Shown here: piece by piece, positions 46,453-58,815 of the stretch
Numbering within the stretch: position 1 is the first letter of the stretch
Layout of the letters: the number at the start of each line of letters is the position of its first letter
From: Pelobates cultripes
Taxonomy: Eukaryota > Chordata > Amphibia > Anura > Pelobatidae
Direction of reading: 5' to 3'
Assembly: GCA_933207985.1 (NCBI GenBank)
Contig: OW240921.1
Location: 20,716,428-20,780,427 of the forward strand
Length of the DNA: 64,000 nt
The notes under the pieces: model-generated
The model's database searches: none
The model's input: the letters and a program-made list of their open reading frames with translations, nothing else
What the model was told of the DNA's origin: nothing
Position numbers and translations under genes: made by a program

Positions 46453-46857
46453 ATATAGGTATCTGGCTAAGTCAGAAAGCATGTCGGAGAGAGAAAACGC
46501 GCGTCGGAGAGAGGGAGAAAGTGAGTGGGAGAGTGTGTGTGTGCGCGAAATACAAAGTACATGATATGGGTATCATTACCTTTTCAAGCTTTGCCAATCC
46601 ACAACTCGTTAACACTCAAACAACACACAGACACAACCCAGCACTAGCAGCAGCCATACACTCATACATTTGGTGGGATTTTGCTATCTTGGCACATTTA
46701 TGCAAGAAATGGTTTATTTGTGTTCTCTTGGGTAACGACAGCAGTGATTCAGCAGTCTGCAACAAAATTCCCACGGATGCAAACGGAATTTTCTGTCTTG
46801 GCTGGTATCATCGCACTTTACTCAAGAAATCTCTATAGAAAGAAAGGAGGGGAGTCC

Positions 46858-46860
46858 AGT

Positions 46861-46891
<31 letters not shown>
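46858..46891. repeat. (GT)n microsatellite
   Basis: About 16 GT dinucleotides in a row. Confidence 0.9.
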
Positions 46892-47454
46892 GTTCCCTCT
46901 CACTGCCGCAAAGCTGGGGACTTCCCACTGAGTCGGGTCTTTGCTTTCTCTGGAACTCTGTCTGGACCTATCTGTTCCTCTTTTGGTCTCCATTTCATCA
47001 GACATTAATAAATAATATAGAGGGAAAAAAAACACGCAATAGCAGAGTATCATGTTAATGAAATGTAGTGTAGAGCAGGTGTACCTTTAACATAAAGCGG
47101 CACTGTCACTGTCTGGGGGTTTTGCATAATTTACCAAGACACCCAACCGGTCTAGTGCTGGAGGGCAAGTTAAGAGGAGTTCTACTTACCTGTTACCTAC
47201 TTACGTCTACACACTAAGCAAGCACCAGGTCTTAGTTTTACCACTAACTAGCCTAGCCATACATTCTAAAACTGAAATCAATGAAAGGCAGCAACATTCT
47301 TTGTAAATTCTAGAATTCCAATACATCGGACTAGAATGGTCAGTTGGTGTCAGTTCTTTCAGACAAGGGAGGTCTCGCTCTTGTTCTTCATGAACAAATA
47401 TGTTACAGTCAACTAAAAACTTCTAGCATGTTCACAGCAAGGTCCTTTGGGTTT

Positions 47455-47790
47455 ACACATTGAAGGGACCATGAAACCACCCAAAGTTCTTTATCTCAGT
47501 GAAGTAGTCTTGGTGCCGTGGTCCTGTTATTTTTACCCCATAATGACAAACACTAACGTTTTTAGGGTTAAACACACCTTTAGTGTCTGTCTTCCAGACA
47601 ACCACTAGTTTCTCAATGAGACGAGGAAGCCATCCTCCTCAATTATGTAGTGGGAGGCGAAGAGATGCTTCTCTGCACTGAAAAAAGGTAATTAAAAAGT
47701 TATGAGTTTTTTTTATCATATTTTTTTTGGTGATTTTACCCGGGAGGTCCTGAATCTAAGGGAAAGGGGCATTAGAGTGGCACACTGAAA
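47455..47790. repeat. Degenerate TTAA-type element
   Basis: GAAGGGACCATGAAACCACC, then AGTGAAGTAGTCTTGGTGCC and a GTGTCTGTCTTCCAGACAACCACTAG hairpin follow the order of the 42067 element, heavily diverged. Confidence 0.45.
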
Positions 47791-48836
47791 TCCAAAATTG
47801 CACAACAGAGTCTAAAATATCGAGTTGTGCCTGTAGTGGACTTGGAATTTTTTTTAATATTATTATTTTTATTTTTTTTAAGATCACTCTTTTTGTTTAG
47901 TTTTGCAATATATATTTTAATTTGTTAGAATTCAAAGTTTAGTGAATAATCCCCATCGCGTTTTATCACTATGATGGAAAAAGAACAATGTATGTTTACG
48001 GAGACATTGTGTCAGACTAAACAATGCATTGCATACAATACGCTAACAAGCTGCATCATGAAATATTTAGAATTTACACCCCCCGTGGCTTTGCCTGTGT
48101 TTACAGTGGCACAACAGCTGCATAATGAGTACAATTTCACCATCAATGTCAGCATTAAATAAAATTACAATGAGATTAGGTAAGCGACTCTGTTGATATT
48201 GCCTGGAGACGTTTTGTTCGTAAGTCACAAAACAGTTTGAGGGTTTTTTACTAAAAACTCTTAATAGCTGACAAATAAAATACAAATGGTTAATTTTAGG
48301 GCAAAAACTGTTGATCTGGAACATTCCCATTTTAATTGATTAGCAATTCACTATTTAGTAAATAGACTTCAAATGGTGGAGAGCTTACCTCCTGCAGCTA
48401 ATTTCAGGTTATTCGCTAACTAAAATTGTAGCAAATGTTGCCTAAATGTGGTCATTGAAATTTTACATTTTCTACAATTGTTTAGTGAATAATCTCAAAT
48501 GAGTGTGAAATGTGGCAAAAAAAACTTTGAACCCATTTTAATAATTAAAAATTTGATCAGAGCCTAAGGATTTGCATTAAAAGTAGAAAGTTTTAAGACA
48601 TTGGGTCACTGCAGAAAAGTGTGATGGAGACATTTACACATTTGCATATACAACACAGCATTCTGGGAGACCTATGGAAATGCTGACTTTCCAAACTGGT
48701 GTATAAGAGGCAGATAATTCAGGAAGTGGTAATGGGTCTGAAAATGATTTAATTCTAAGCTAGGGGGATGTCACCAGGGGACTCGTGGCACTTATAAGTA
48801 GAATGCTGTAGCATTTATGGTGCTTAGATAGCCCCT

Positions 48837-48916
48837 TTAATCCATTAAGGACACAACTTCTGGAATAAAAGGGAATCATGCCGGAATATTTCCGTCATGT
48901 GTCCTTAAGGGGTTAA
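48837..48916. mobile_element. 80-bp palindromic TTAA element, second copy
   Basis: TTAATCCATTAAGGACAC at the left, GTGTCCTTAAGGGGTTAA at the right, and the same GGAATAAAAGGGAATCATG core as 29121-29200. The left TTAA again abuts a different element ending GCCCCTTTAA. Confidence 0.78.
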
Positions 48917-51900
48917 AGACTCAAAATATGGGAGTAATCTGGAGATTTACAACTCTCTGTAGTGGTTATGGTTCCAAGACTGACGTTTTTGACGGCACCT
49001 AGGGTCCGCCGTTACTTTGGCCGGTGAGCCAAAAGTTCCTAGATAGAAAGGCTAAAAGAAGTAACTGCATAGGGATTTCTGGCTCTTTTATAAATTGCTT
49101 TTTCTGAGAAGGAATAGTTTTCTCATTGTGCTCTGTGCTGACTCCAGTGCTGTAATGCAATAAGCCAGTAAATCTCTCCATAGGATCCCAGCCGCGCAGT
49201 CATAAAAACAGCATTATTTATTTTAAACCTTACTGCTCCGGAAACGCCTGTGTATGCTGCCTGTTTAATGAGCACTTAATGATGCGTTGCCTTCGCTTTA
49301 AAGAAATGTTATACATCATTATTACTAAATGGCATTGGAGACGTGGGTAGCATATTGGGGGGGGAGGGGGAAAGATAGTAAATAGCGCATTACCAAAGCA
49401 GACAGCATTTTTTAATAGCTTGTGACATTGAATATGCAAGCTGTAGGAGCACAAGTTACATCCAAGGGAGCTCTAACTACTAATTTTACAAGCACTCTAA
49501 ACACCTTATAAAATATAAAGCATTATGTCTGTCACGCTCCAAGCACTTGCCACTGGTTGGCTAATCACTATATATAAGGGGGGGCATTTGGAAATTTGAG
49601 AAAAAAAAAAAGCTTGGCAATGGATAGCATAAATTTTATTTCGAGTATCGCCTTTAAAAAGCAGCAGTGTTCTAATTATGCTACATTCATATGATCTCAG
49701 AGTCATTAAACCACCAAAAAAAAAGGCACTTCTAATGTAATGTTATGATTAAGGGGTTGTAGGGTTGTTGTAACTTAGGGTGCTTGGCATCAGTGTTAAG
49801 GGGGACATGACTGACATAGCAAGTTCTCAGTCATCTACATGGAGATACCAGTGCATGAAGGTACCATGGGCACGACTCAAATCTCGCGCTCTGAATCCTG
49901 AGGATGAGATTTAAAAATGATCCTCTACTTTTGTGGACAAATATATAACATTTTCAAATTTAATGGCATTGCATGAAAAGTGCTGGTCTGTAGTATGTAG
50001 CAGTCAGATGCTGTGCAAATAAAAACAAACTTATCAAGACAGTTCCTGTCTGGCAATACTTTTCGTAGAAATGTTGTGTGACCCGGAGAACATGATCATA
50101 CTGGCAACCCCAAGTAATGCAAGGGTTTTGGTATTTTTTTGTTTTTTTTAATGAAATACATTAGAAACATGTTTTAGCCAAAATTCCTCTTTAAGAGAAT
50201 TCTACACAGCAATAAAGATTTTATCAACAGACATTGAAGTAATGTGAGGCCTGGCAAGTCAGGGTGGCTAGAAGCGTTGACAGCGATAAGAAGCTTGTGC
50301 AACAAGGCGGAATCTCGTTAACTTGTGCACAAAAACAACCACACGTTGATTTACTTCCAGAACCAATGAGACTTCAATAGTGCAACTTCACTGTCAGCAA
50401 TGACGGAATTAAAAATGAGCTGGAAACTAATAAACGTCTCCCGTGTCTGAGGCTGGGAGTGAGAGGCATTGTTTGTTCTCACTTTGGGTGGAACAGGTAT
50501 ACATTTTCTGGGTCAAACAATGCTATTATTTAATTCTGCGCCTGCCCCAACCTGTGCCTGTCCTCACAGCTGCGCATTTGCTATAGAAAAGTACAAAATC
50601 TAGAATGTAAGCTCCTTTGAGCAGGGCCCTCAACACAATCTGTTCCTGTGCATCTAGCTTGCCTTTTTCCAAACACATGTCTGTTAGTCCACCTATTGTA
50701 CAGCGCTATGGAATTTGTTGGCTCCTTATACATGATAAAATGCATGCACATACAGTCAAACAGCAACTTGCAAGAATGGGACAGGCATGATTACTTCATT
50801 CTAGGGCAGAAACCTCCAAGATTGGCCATTCCAGCTCTGGTTGACTGTTTCCCATAATGCTCAGCTGGTTTAATGGCCAACGTTAGCCAGCACTGATCTA
50901 GCGTGGCCACATGTCACAGGATGCTCAGTCAGTATCATGGCCACAGTCAGCCAGCACTGATTTGGAGTAGTCATGTGTCCTCAATGAAATTTAGGGAGAG
51001 TTAGTAAAATTTAACAAGGGGTTGATATAGCGGCAGGAGACATCTGGATTTTTAGCACTTGTAAACTAACCATATCCTTATAGAAACACTGTCACTTTTC
51101 ACGTGCCGGCATTTTTTGCAACGACCTCGTAACAGGTGAAACATCTGCTAGATTATCTCCAATCCCTGGCCTATGAAGCTGGTAGGAGACATATCAACGT
51201 TCTACTCTCACGCATGCAGAAGAAAGTGAAACGTAGACGTGTGAAAGTCAAATTCCTAAATAAAGAGCAAAGCTTTATTTTATCTGGTTAGACTTTAAGG
51301 TGTCACAATCCTTTGCACCAGGCCTAGATCACGTACCAGCATTGGCAGTAAATATTTTTCTGCTTGTGTCTCTTAATCACTTTATGCAGGTTATTACATA
51401 CTATTAAGAAGGCTGTCAAATATTAGGCCCTTTTTGTTACCAGTTACTGTTTACCTTGCAATCAAAATGTATTTGTTTTAGATGAATCAATACGCTCGGT
51501 GACTTTATCCCTAATGTGAATTTTGTACGGTGTATTGGCCTACTCCAGATTCATTGTCAACGCTGTGATACAGTATTACACCCGAGTTCCAAAATAAAGA
51601 TTTGAAAAAAAAAAAGGGAAGACCATAGAGACCATGGCCCTCAACTGACATATATTCTTTCTATAGTACAGCACTGATTTTAAGCAAAATTGGAAGCTCA
51701 CTAATATTAAAGCTTTCTTTTCTCGCTAGTTTTGAAAACCATGATCAGCCATTTGATGTTCTCCCCTCCGCCGCACTGCAGGTTGGGGGCATATTGGAAA
51801 TTTTAAGCCTCCCTAAAGTTAGACGATAGCCATATTGACCCTCTTAGGTTTTATTTACATTTCTTTTAAACGTTTTAATGTGGCGGGTGACTAGCAAGAC

Positions 51901-52246
51901 TAGCCAGCTGCACATAACTATTCTTTTATTTTATTTTTTACTCTTTGCCCACTGACTGCTAGTGCCAACTAGAAGGAATTCAGACGTTTAAAATCTAGGT
52001 TCGGATTTCGGCAACAGTTGGATTGGTGGATTTTCACATTTGCACTGCAGGTAACCAATTCGGGTTTCTGTGAGCTGCACTGGATTAGACTAGGATCGTA
52101 AGCAATGCTGATCTCAAAAGAGGGGGAGCAGCTACAACAAGGAGACTGTCCAGGACATCAAACTTTAAGGGTGTAAATTTTATTTATTTTTTTAAATATG
52201 GTGTTCCTTTAATTCTGCTTGTTGCATTTCATCTAACGTCTAGATC
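48917..52246. other. Gene-free upstream DNA
   Basis: Apart from the repeat at 50606-50745 I see no exon, RNA gene or clear element. Short homopolymer and G-rich runs occur (for example near 49358-49370). Confidence 0.4.
50606..50745 (+). repeat. Dispersed amphibian repeat ending in TGTACAGCGCT
   Basis: AGAATGTAAGCTCCTTTGAG and CAGGGCCCTC, then TTGTACAGCGCTATGGAATT. I recognise this order of blocks from frog genomic DNA (Xenopus), where it ends a common interspersed repeat. Confidence 0.6.
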
Positions 52247-52783
52247 TTAAAGGGATAGTGTTAGGAATACAAATTTGTATCGTAGCACTATAGTGCCCTC
52301 TGGTTCCCCCTCCCTTGCGCCCCCCTCTAGCTCATAAAAGGTTAAAAACATTTTATTCACTTACCCGATTCCAGTGCCGATGTGTGTCGGCGCTGGGTCT
52401 CCGATCCGCTTCCTCGGACGTCGGACAGGGGGGACCTACTGCACATGTGTGATGATTGCTGCATGTGCATTAGGTCCTCCCTATAGGAAAGCATTGAATC
52501 AATGCATTCCTATGAGGAGTTCACAGACTCTGGATGTCCTCATGCGGAGCGTGAGGACGCCAAGCGTCCCTTTGGTGACAGTCCGGTAAGATCTCGGGAG
52601 AGACTTTAGTGGCTGTCTGGTGGACAGCCACTAGAGGTGGTCTTCGTACTGCAATGTAAACATTGCAGATTCTCTAAAACTGCTATGTTTTACATTGCAG
52701 GACTAAGTGTGACAGAGGTACACTGCAGCCAGACCACTTCAATGAGCTGAAGTGGTTTGGGTGCCTATATTGCGTCCCTTTAA
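52247..52783. mobile_element. TTAA-flanked MITE with hairpin series, diverged relative
   Basis: TTAA at both ends; it carries the hairpins AGTGGCTGTCTGGTGGACAG(CCACT), CAATGTAAACATTG and ATAGGAAAGCATT...AATGCATTCCTAT and ends CTGAAGTGGTTTGGGTGCC. It is inverted relative to 42067. Confidence 0.75.
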
Positions 52784-52984
52784 AGAAGTTACCACAAATG
52801 CATCAAATATCAGCTGTACGTACGGCTCATGTAAAAACTAATTCATAAAACTTTGCTAATCACTCCTGTTCTATACGCTGTACAAAAAAAGATATATATT
52901 TCCCCCCAAAACTTCCGCTTTTGTCTCTTAGGGACAAAAATGTCATGTTGCAACAGATTCTGCCTAACCCCTTGACATAAAGGA

Positions 52985-53150
52985 TTAAAGGGACACTCCA
53001 GGCACCAAGACCACTTCTGCCCATTGGAGTGGTCTGGTTGCCAACTCCCACTACTCTTAACCCTGCAAGTGTAATTATTTTATTTTTATATAAAACTGCA
53101 ATAATTACCTTGCAGGGTTAACTCTACCTCTTGTGGCTGTCTACTTGGAC
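52985..53150. mobile_element. Half TTAA-type element
   Basis: Begins TTAAAGGGACACTCCAGGCA followed by the ACCACTTC/GGAGTGGT hairpin and a TAACCCTGCAA...TTGCAGGGTTA hairpin; no right terminus is found. Confidence 0.6.
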
Positions 53151-56100
53151 ATTGTAAATAATAACAAATTAAAAATAATAGGGTTTTTTTTTGTCTTGTT
53201 TTTAAACTCAATGGATGGACAGAAATGCTGAGGAGGGGAGGGGGGCTAACTTGAAATGTTTTGCAGATCCCCAGCTAATATTAACAGAGGCCCAAATGGG
53301 GGTAGAAGCACTAACCCTAATACATTCCAGGTTCCAGACAGAAAGCCATTCAGTAAACATGTCCGTCTCACTTACCATCAAGACCTGTCTGACCCCCACA
53401 ATGGTGCCTTATAAATTAAAGGTCAACCACTTTAATCAAGAAGCCAGGGTTTAAACAGAAACACAAACACAGAGACATTTATATGTATTTATTTAATTTA
53501 CTTTTTTTTGTACCTTGTGTTTTCACCAGATGTTTTCTGTTAATCAACAACATTTTATGAACATAAAAATGACTAGACCCCCCGGCCATCTGGGATATAG
53601 GTTTTAATGTCGCCTTGTAGATCTGTAAAGTGATAGTCATGCCCCCTAAAGCTTCAGCCCGCCATCTTAGCACATGCTAGGTCTATTGATCAGGCACCAA
53701 GCATGTAGTGTTTAGGATGAGAAGAGGGTGAAAGTGGCCACCTGGCTGATGTATGAGTCAAGGGGCAATGCATTCCTTATTTTATTTACCCGCTTGTGAA
53801 TACCGGGTAAGTGACCCTAATAAGTGCAGCATTAGACTCTGGATCTGTGCCAACTGTAAGGAATTCAATTCATATGAGAACATTCATATGCAGGAGAACC
53901 CCAAGAGGAGCTGGCCAGCATTGTGGCCTGTCCGTCAGGTGAGCATTCACATCAGCCCCCTCTTACAGGTGAGACTGTCTACATTCACATCTTTAAAACG
54001 TCCCCATCTGGTCTGCTCATCTCCCAGTCTTGCTGTCATCTCTGCATGTTATACTATCTAAAATAATGAAAATCCAACACCTCGAAATAGGAAAGTTACG
54101 AAAAAAAAAGGACTGATCATATTGGCTTCCTGCGAGGGACACTTGGGTGATATGTCCTCAGCACTAGCAAACAACGCGTGAAGCCACAGATATGGAAAGC
54201 AAAAAAAAGTGTGTTTATTTTTAAACGCTTGGTTCCTGCTCCTGTCAAACACTGATAAAAGGATGATGTATTTAAAAATAAATAAACCATTACTTCTTTC
54301 TGTCCCCCTCCCGATTTAGGACAGTAACTATGGTTCTATTAGTAAATATCCCTGGGAAATCCACAGAACTTTCAATTCTATCTATTTTAAAAAAAAAGTT
54401 AAATTCCCCTTAACTGGAAGCTATAAACAGATATAGGATTATATTTTAAACATTAACAAGTTGTTATTATTTTAAATCACCAACATAGTGCATAACGCTG
54501 TGCACTGGGTTTGGTCAGTAAGCCTCACTATGAGAAGTCAATACGATATTTCTTTAGTAACTATTTGCAAATTAAATTAATGTTTTGTCCCTGATACAAA
54601 CATGCTAAGCATCACCTGTCTGCATTACCGGTTTGTTTTATGTTAACATAGTTACGCAACATTTGGGTACTGCTAGCGCTCCCTTGCATGCCTTCGCCTG
54701 TCAGTGCAAAATATCATATTATTCAGAGGCTTATGGCACACATGCGTGGCTAATCAGGAGCTGTGCCAATCTGGGAGAGATTGGTTGTTGCTCAGGTGTG
54801 AACTAGCCCGATTGTGTTGTAAAAACTGAATTATATAATTATTGTAAGAATCAAAAGTTTCCACTCACCACAACCCATTGGCATGTGAAAATTCCACCAT
54901 GGCGAGTAGATATTCAGACATGGTGAGTGTGCTATGGACTCTCCAAGCTTGCAATGGCTAGTATGTTTTAGGGACTGGCTAGTATCGCAAGACTTGAAAT
55001 TTTTAATCGAAAATAGTTTATTATTTATTTAATCATAAGTATCACTGTCAGTTTGTATACATTGCTTAAGAGGACTTCCATTTCCAGTGCCCCTCTAAAG
55101 TCATACTCAATAACAGACGTACCCAACATCAAGTTGATAATTAGGTTTTGCTATTTTGTTTTACAGAATCCAGTCAGGGATCCAAAATGGATGAGCAGAG
55201 GTCACGGCCTCCAAGCAGCTGCCATGTTTGACACTGGCATCATGTCATAGACCTCAACTGATCTGCAACTATTGTCCATTAGACAATCACACGTTGACCA
55301 ACACAGCTATAAAACCATGTGTTTTACGTGAAGTGACAGCTTGACACATGCAAAACATGCAAGCTCCGACAATCCTTTCAACCTCAATGTGTCACTAAAG
55401 GCTGGGCATGGGTTAGCCCCATCACACACTGACCTCCCTGACTATAAAAGGCAGAGGTGTGATAATATTACATAAAGACACGGGTGTGATACCATATTTT
55501 AGACAGCTGTCATGAATCCCTATTACACCACCCAAACATAAATTTCAGAACAAATTTATAAATAGTAACCGATCAACAACATTAAGGAAAAAAATAGCAG
55601 GTTTGAAGAAATTCTGCAATTCTTGTCTATTTTAGCCTGAGTTTTTCAATCCACTACAAATTTGATGTTCAGTGATTAAATCCCTAATTGTACATTTAAT
55701 GGTTGAATTCTGTAATTTTATTAAATCACCCCTTTTCCAGTGAAGTGTTTTTGTTTTTTGTCTGTGCTCTATAATGTACTCTAAAATGGAGGCTCTGTGT
55801 GAACGTGAGGGACAGTCTGTGTGCGCTGTGATATCTCTCCTTTATACACACAAAGCGAACATTTCAAGGTCCTTTTAACTTCTATGAATAGCCGAGGTCA
55901 ACTTTGCTGAAGTTTACTCTGTGCTTTCTGTAAATTCACTATATTGTAAACAGTTCTGACTGCTCACGTTTCATTTAAAGGCACGATGAACTATGAAAAT
56001 TGTACATGGCAGAAAGGATTTTTTTTTTATAAAAACAGACAACTTAATTACAGTACTGATTTTCATTCATTGTGATTTATTTCCAGAGTTCCCGATTGCG

Positions 56101-58190
56101 ATGGTTTTATGAGGAGAAACCTGTCAAATATGTGCTCGGTTTAATGAGCAACGTTGTAATGGTGGCGCATTCAGCTGAGTGTGGTGTTCTCGTGCCATTT
56201 TAAGTGTTGCGCTTAGGGTTAGATGGTGCTTAGAACTGGACTAAAATGTGAATTTCTTAAGGGAATATCTGCACTGAAAAATTTTGTAGGCCAGGTGTAG
56301 GCAACCTTTGGCATTGCAGATCTTGTAGACTAGATATCACATGAAGCTTTGCCAGCTTAGAGTATTATGGGAGTGCGGACTGTTACCTACAGCTGCTGTA
56401 AACTGTCAGTTCCCTTATTCACAAGCAATTTATGCGTGGTTGAGGGTGCAGCGAGATACAGTCTGCTGACGGGTCTATGAAGGTTAGGGGTACACAATGT
56501 ATCACCCATTGATCTAAGGATACATACAGGCGCATGTTTGAGGTTGTGTGAAAATCCCATTGAGTGCTTTATGTGATATGCAGAAAGCCCTTAGGTAATT
56601 TTTACAGTTGGATACATTATACACATACATGTTCCCCAAACACAAGCTGGCAAGAGAATCATGGGGATTCCACAACAGAGAGAGTAATATGAAACTGAAA
56701 GGGGTACCCTGGAGGGGAATTCAGTCACTGGCTAACGTTGGCTAGCAGTTCGGGCCATTATGGAGCTGGGATTCTGAGGTTCAAAGGCAGGCAACATCAT
56801 TAATTAAAGATGGGGACAGTTTCAACAAAAATCCTGGCCTTATAATTACTGTATTTTTGTTCAAAGGCAAGGGGAAGATTTTAATTACAAAGAGAGGGTT
56901 TTCAGATGAGGTTTATTTATTCTGGAAAGCCGCACCATGTGAGGGGATATGGTTTCCATATAACTGTAAACTGAAAATCAAAGGAAAGTCCTTACAGTGG
57001 TTTCTGTATTAATAGAACTTCGCAGAATGCACAGGGACATGTATGGTAAAGGGACATTCTGAGCACTGTTCATAATCACCTCACATTATTGTTAAATGAC
57101 TGGTACAAGTATAGAGAAATCATATGACATAAGCTCACCGCGCAGCTTTATTCACAAAAAAAGCGCCCGATACTATTAACTTGCTGGGCAGTTTCATTCA
57201 CAGTTTTTCATGAATGAAGCTACTCAAGACATCCAAACAACATATCCTAAAAACAACACCTGCTATGTAGGCTATGCATAGTGACCCCCTAGAATAAAAT
57301 GTGATAACCAGGATTGGCTGCGAAAATTCAGCCACTTCCTAATCTCTGCAGACCATTGAATTTACATAAAACACACTGAATTTTCTGAGGCGAGAATCTT
57401 TTCATTAGATATATTGTATCTATATTATGTTTATGGGATATTGAATAAATGGACAAACATTCAGTCTCTTATGCAAGTCATATGCTTAATGTATTTTCTA
57501 TTCCTCCTGAGATCCTTTTAAATAATGTATCCTTAAGGCTGATTTATGAGACAAATGGCTATACTACACTATTTTATTTGAATTGTTTCCAAACCTCTGG
57601 AAGTATCAATCATTTTTAAAATTTAAACTTCCCTGAGGAATTTGATTCCAGGGAACATACTATAAACAACCAGCGAATTTTGCGTCTAGCAAAGCATCAT
57701 AGGGTGTTTGGGGATCTACATTTGGCTTCCTGCGGTGATAGCAAAACTCTATTTGTAAAAGCCAAGGTTTTCACCAGAACGTTTTAACCCATCTCATCTG
57801 CTTGGAGTGATGGTGATTGAATTGTGTGGATTCACATACAGATACACAACAGCGATATATCACTGGAATAACCGCTTGCTGCACGCCCTTTGCCCTGATT
57901 GCCACAATGCTTCAAATTCCAGAATAATAATAACAACATTTCCCAGAAACATGAAAATCCCCAAGCATCTTAATACTTTATCATGCTACGACAGGAGATT
58001 ATCCCAGGTGTCACATATATTCTAAGGGTAGTCTGTCTGTCATGTTCACCTGTGTAGGAAGTCTTTCCAGACCTTGCTTTAGCCAGCGGTAAATCTTCTA
58101 TTTTTATTACACTATGTGAAGTGTAAAATAAGCACAGAAAAGGGGGATTGCAGCACCATTTCGATATCAGCATATTTCTAGCTCACTAAA
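53151..58190. other. Gene-free upstream DNA
   Basis: No exons or RNA genes recognised. It holds a 5' hAT-like remnant at 56292-56375 (CAGGTGTAGGCAACCTTTGG) and scattered short TTCACTAAA-type ends near 55640-55685. Confidence 0.4.
56292..56375. repeat. Decayed hAT-type palindrome
   Basis: The left end CAGGTGTAGGCAACCTTTGG matches the intact copy at 26190, but the right arm is lost. Confidence 0.6.
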
Positions 58191-58520
58191 GAGTTACTCC
58201 AAGTACCATGACCACTTCAGTGATTTCAATTGGTTACGGTGCCTGAAGTCTGTATTTGCTGGGTTTCTCTGTTAAACCCTGCACATGATGGGTTTAACCC
58301 ATTGGCTGCCGGAGGTGTGCACAATGTGCCGTTTATTGGCTGATGCTCTCAACCAGTGAGTGGTGGCTGGATCAGCACCCAGGACTCGGAGGAGAGAGAG
58401 CATCGGAGCAGAGGAAGGGACCCCACAGTTTGACGCATTACTGAGGTACCAGGCCACATTACTCCGGGCATCGGAGTCACTTCAGCGGGCTTTACTGGTT
58501 ATGATTTCAATGATCCCTAA
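58190..58520. repeat. Degenerate TTAA-group element
   Basis: Begins AGAGTTACTCCAAGTACCAT and CCACTTCAGTGATTTCAATTGG, and the tail carries an inverted TTATGATTTCAATGATCCCTA. The open frame across it is an artefact. Confidence 0.4.
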
Positions 58521-58815
58521 GGTGTCTGGAGTTTACCCTGAAATCATACATTTAAGACAAAAATAGCAAAATTGGAAACACTCGCATTGGAGAAATTTTC
58601 CATTTAGACTGTTTTGGCTTGAAATTTCTAGTTCTGTGGTAATTATCAACTAATTAAGAGTTTTGTTAATAATGGCAAACGTCTCATGTCCCAGTTTAAA
58701 CAGAGGTTATACAAAGTTATTTACTAAAGTAAGAATTCCAAGTTCATAACAGTCAAACTGTAAAAAAATTCCAGGTCATTTATTTACTCTTAACCCAGCT
58801 AAATAACTCGCCGTG

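Noticed and set aside
52374..52589. 71-residue plus-strand open frame
   Set aside because: It lies wholly within the TTAA element 52247-52783.
53753..54061. 102-residue plus-strand open frame
   Set aside because: No recognisable domain and no convincing exon boundaries.
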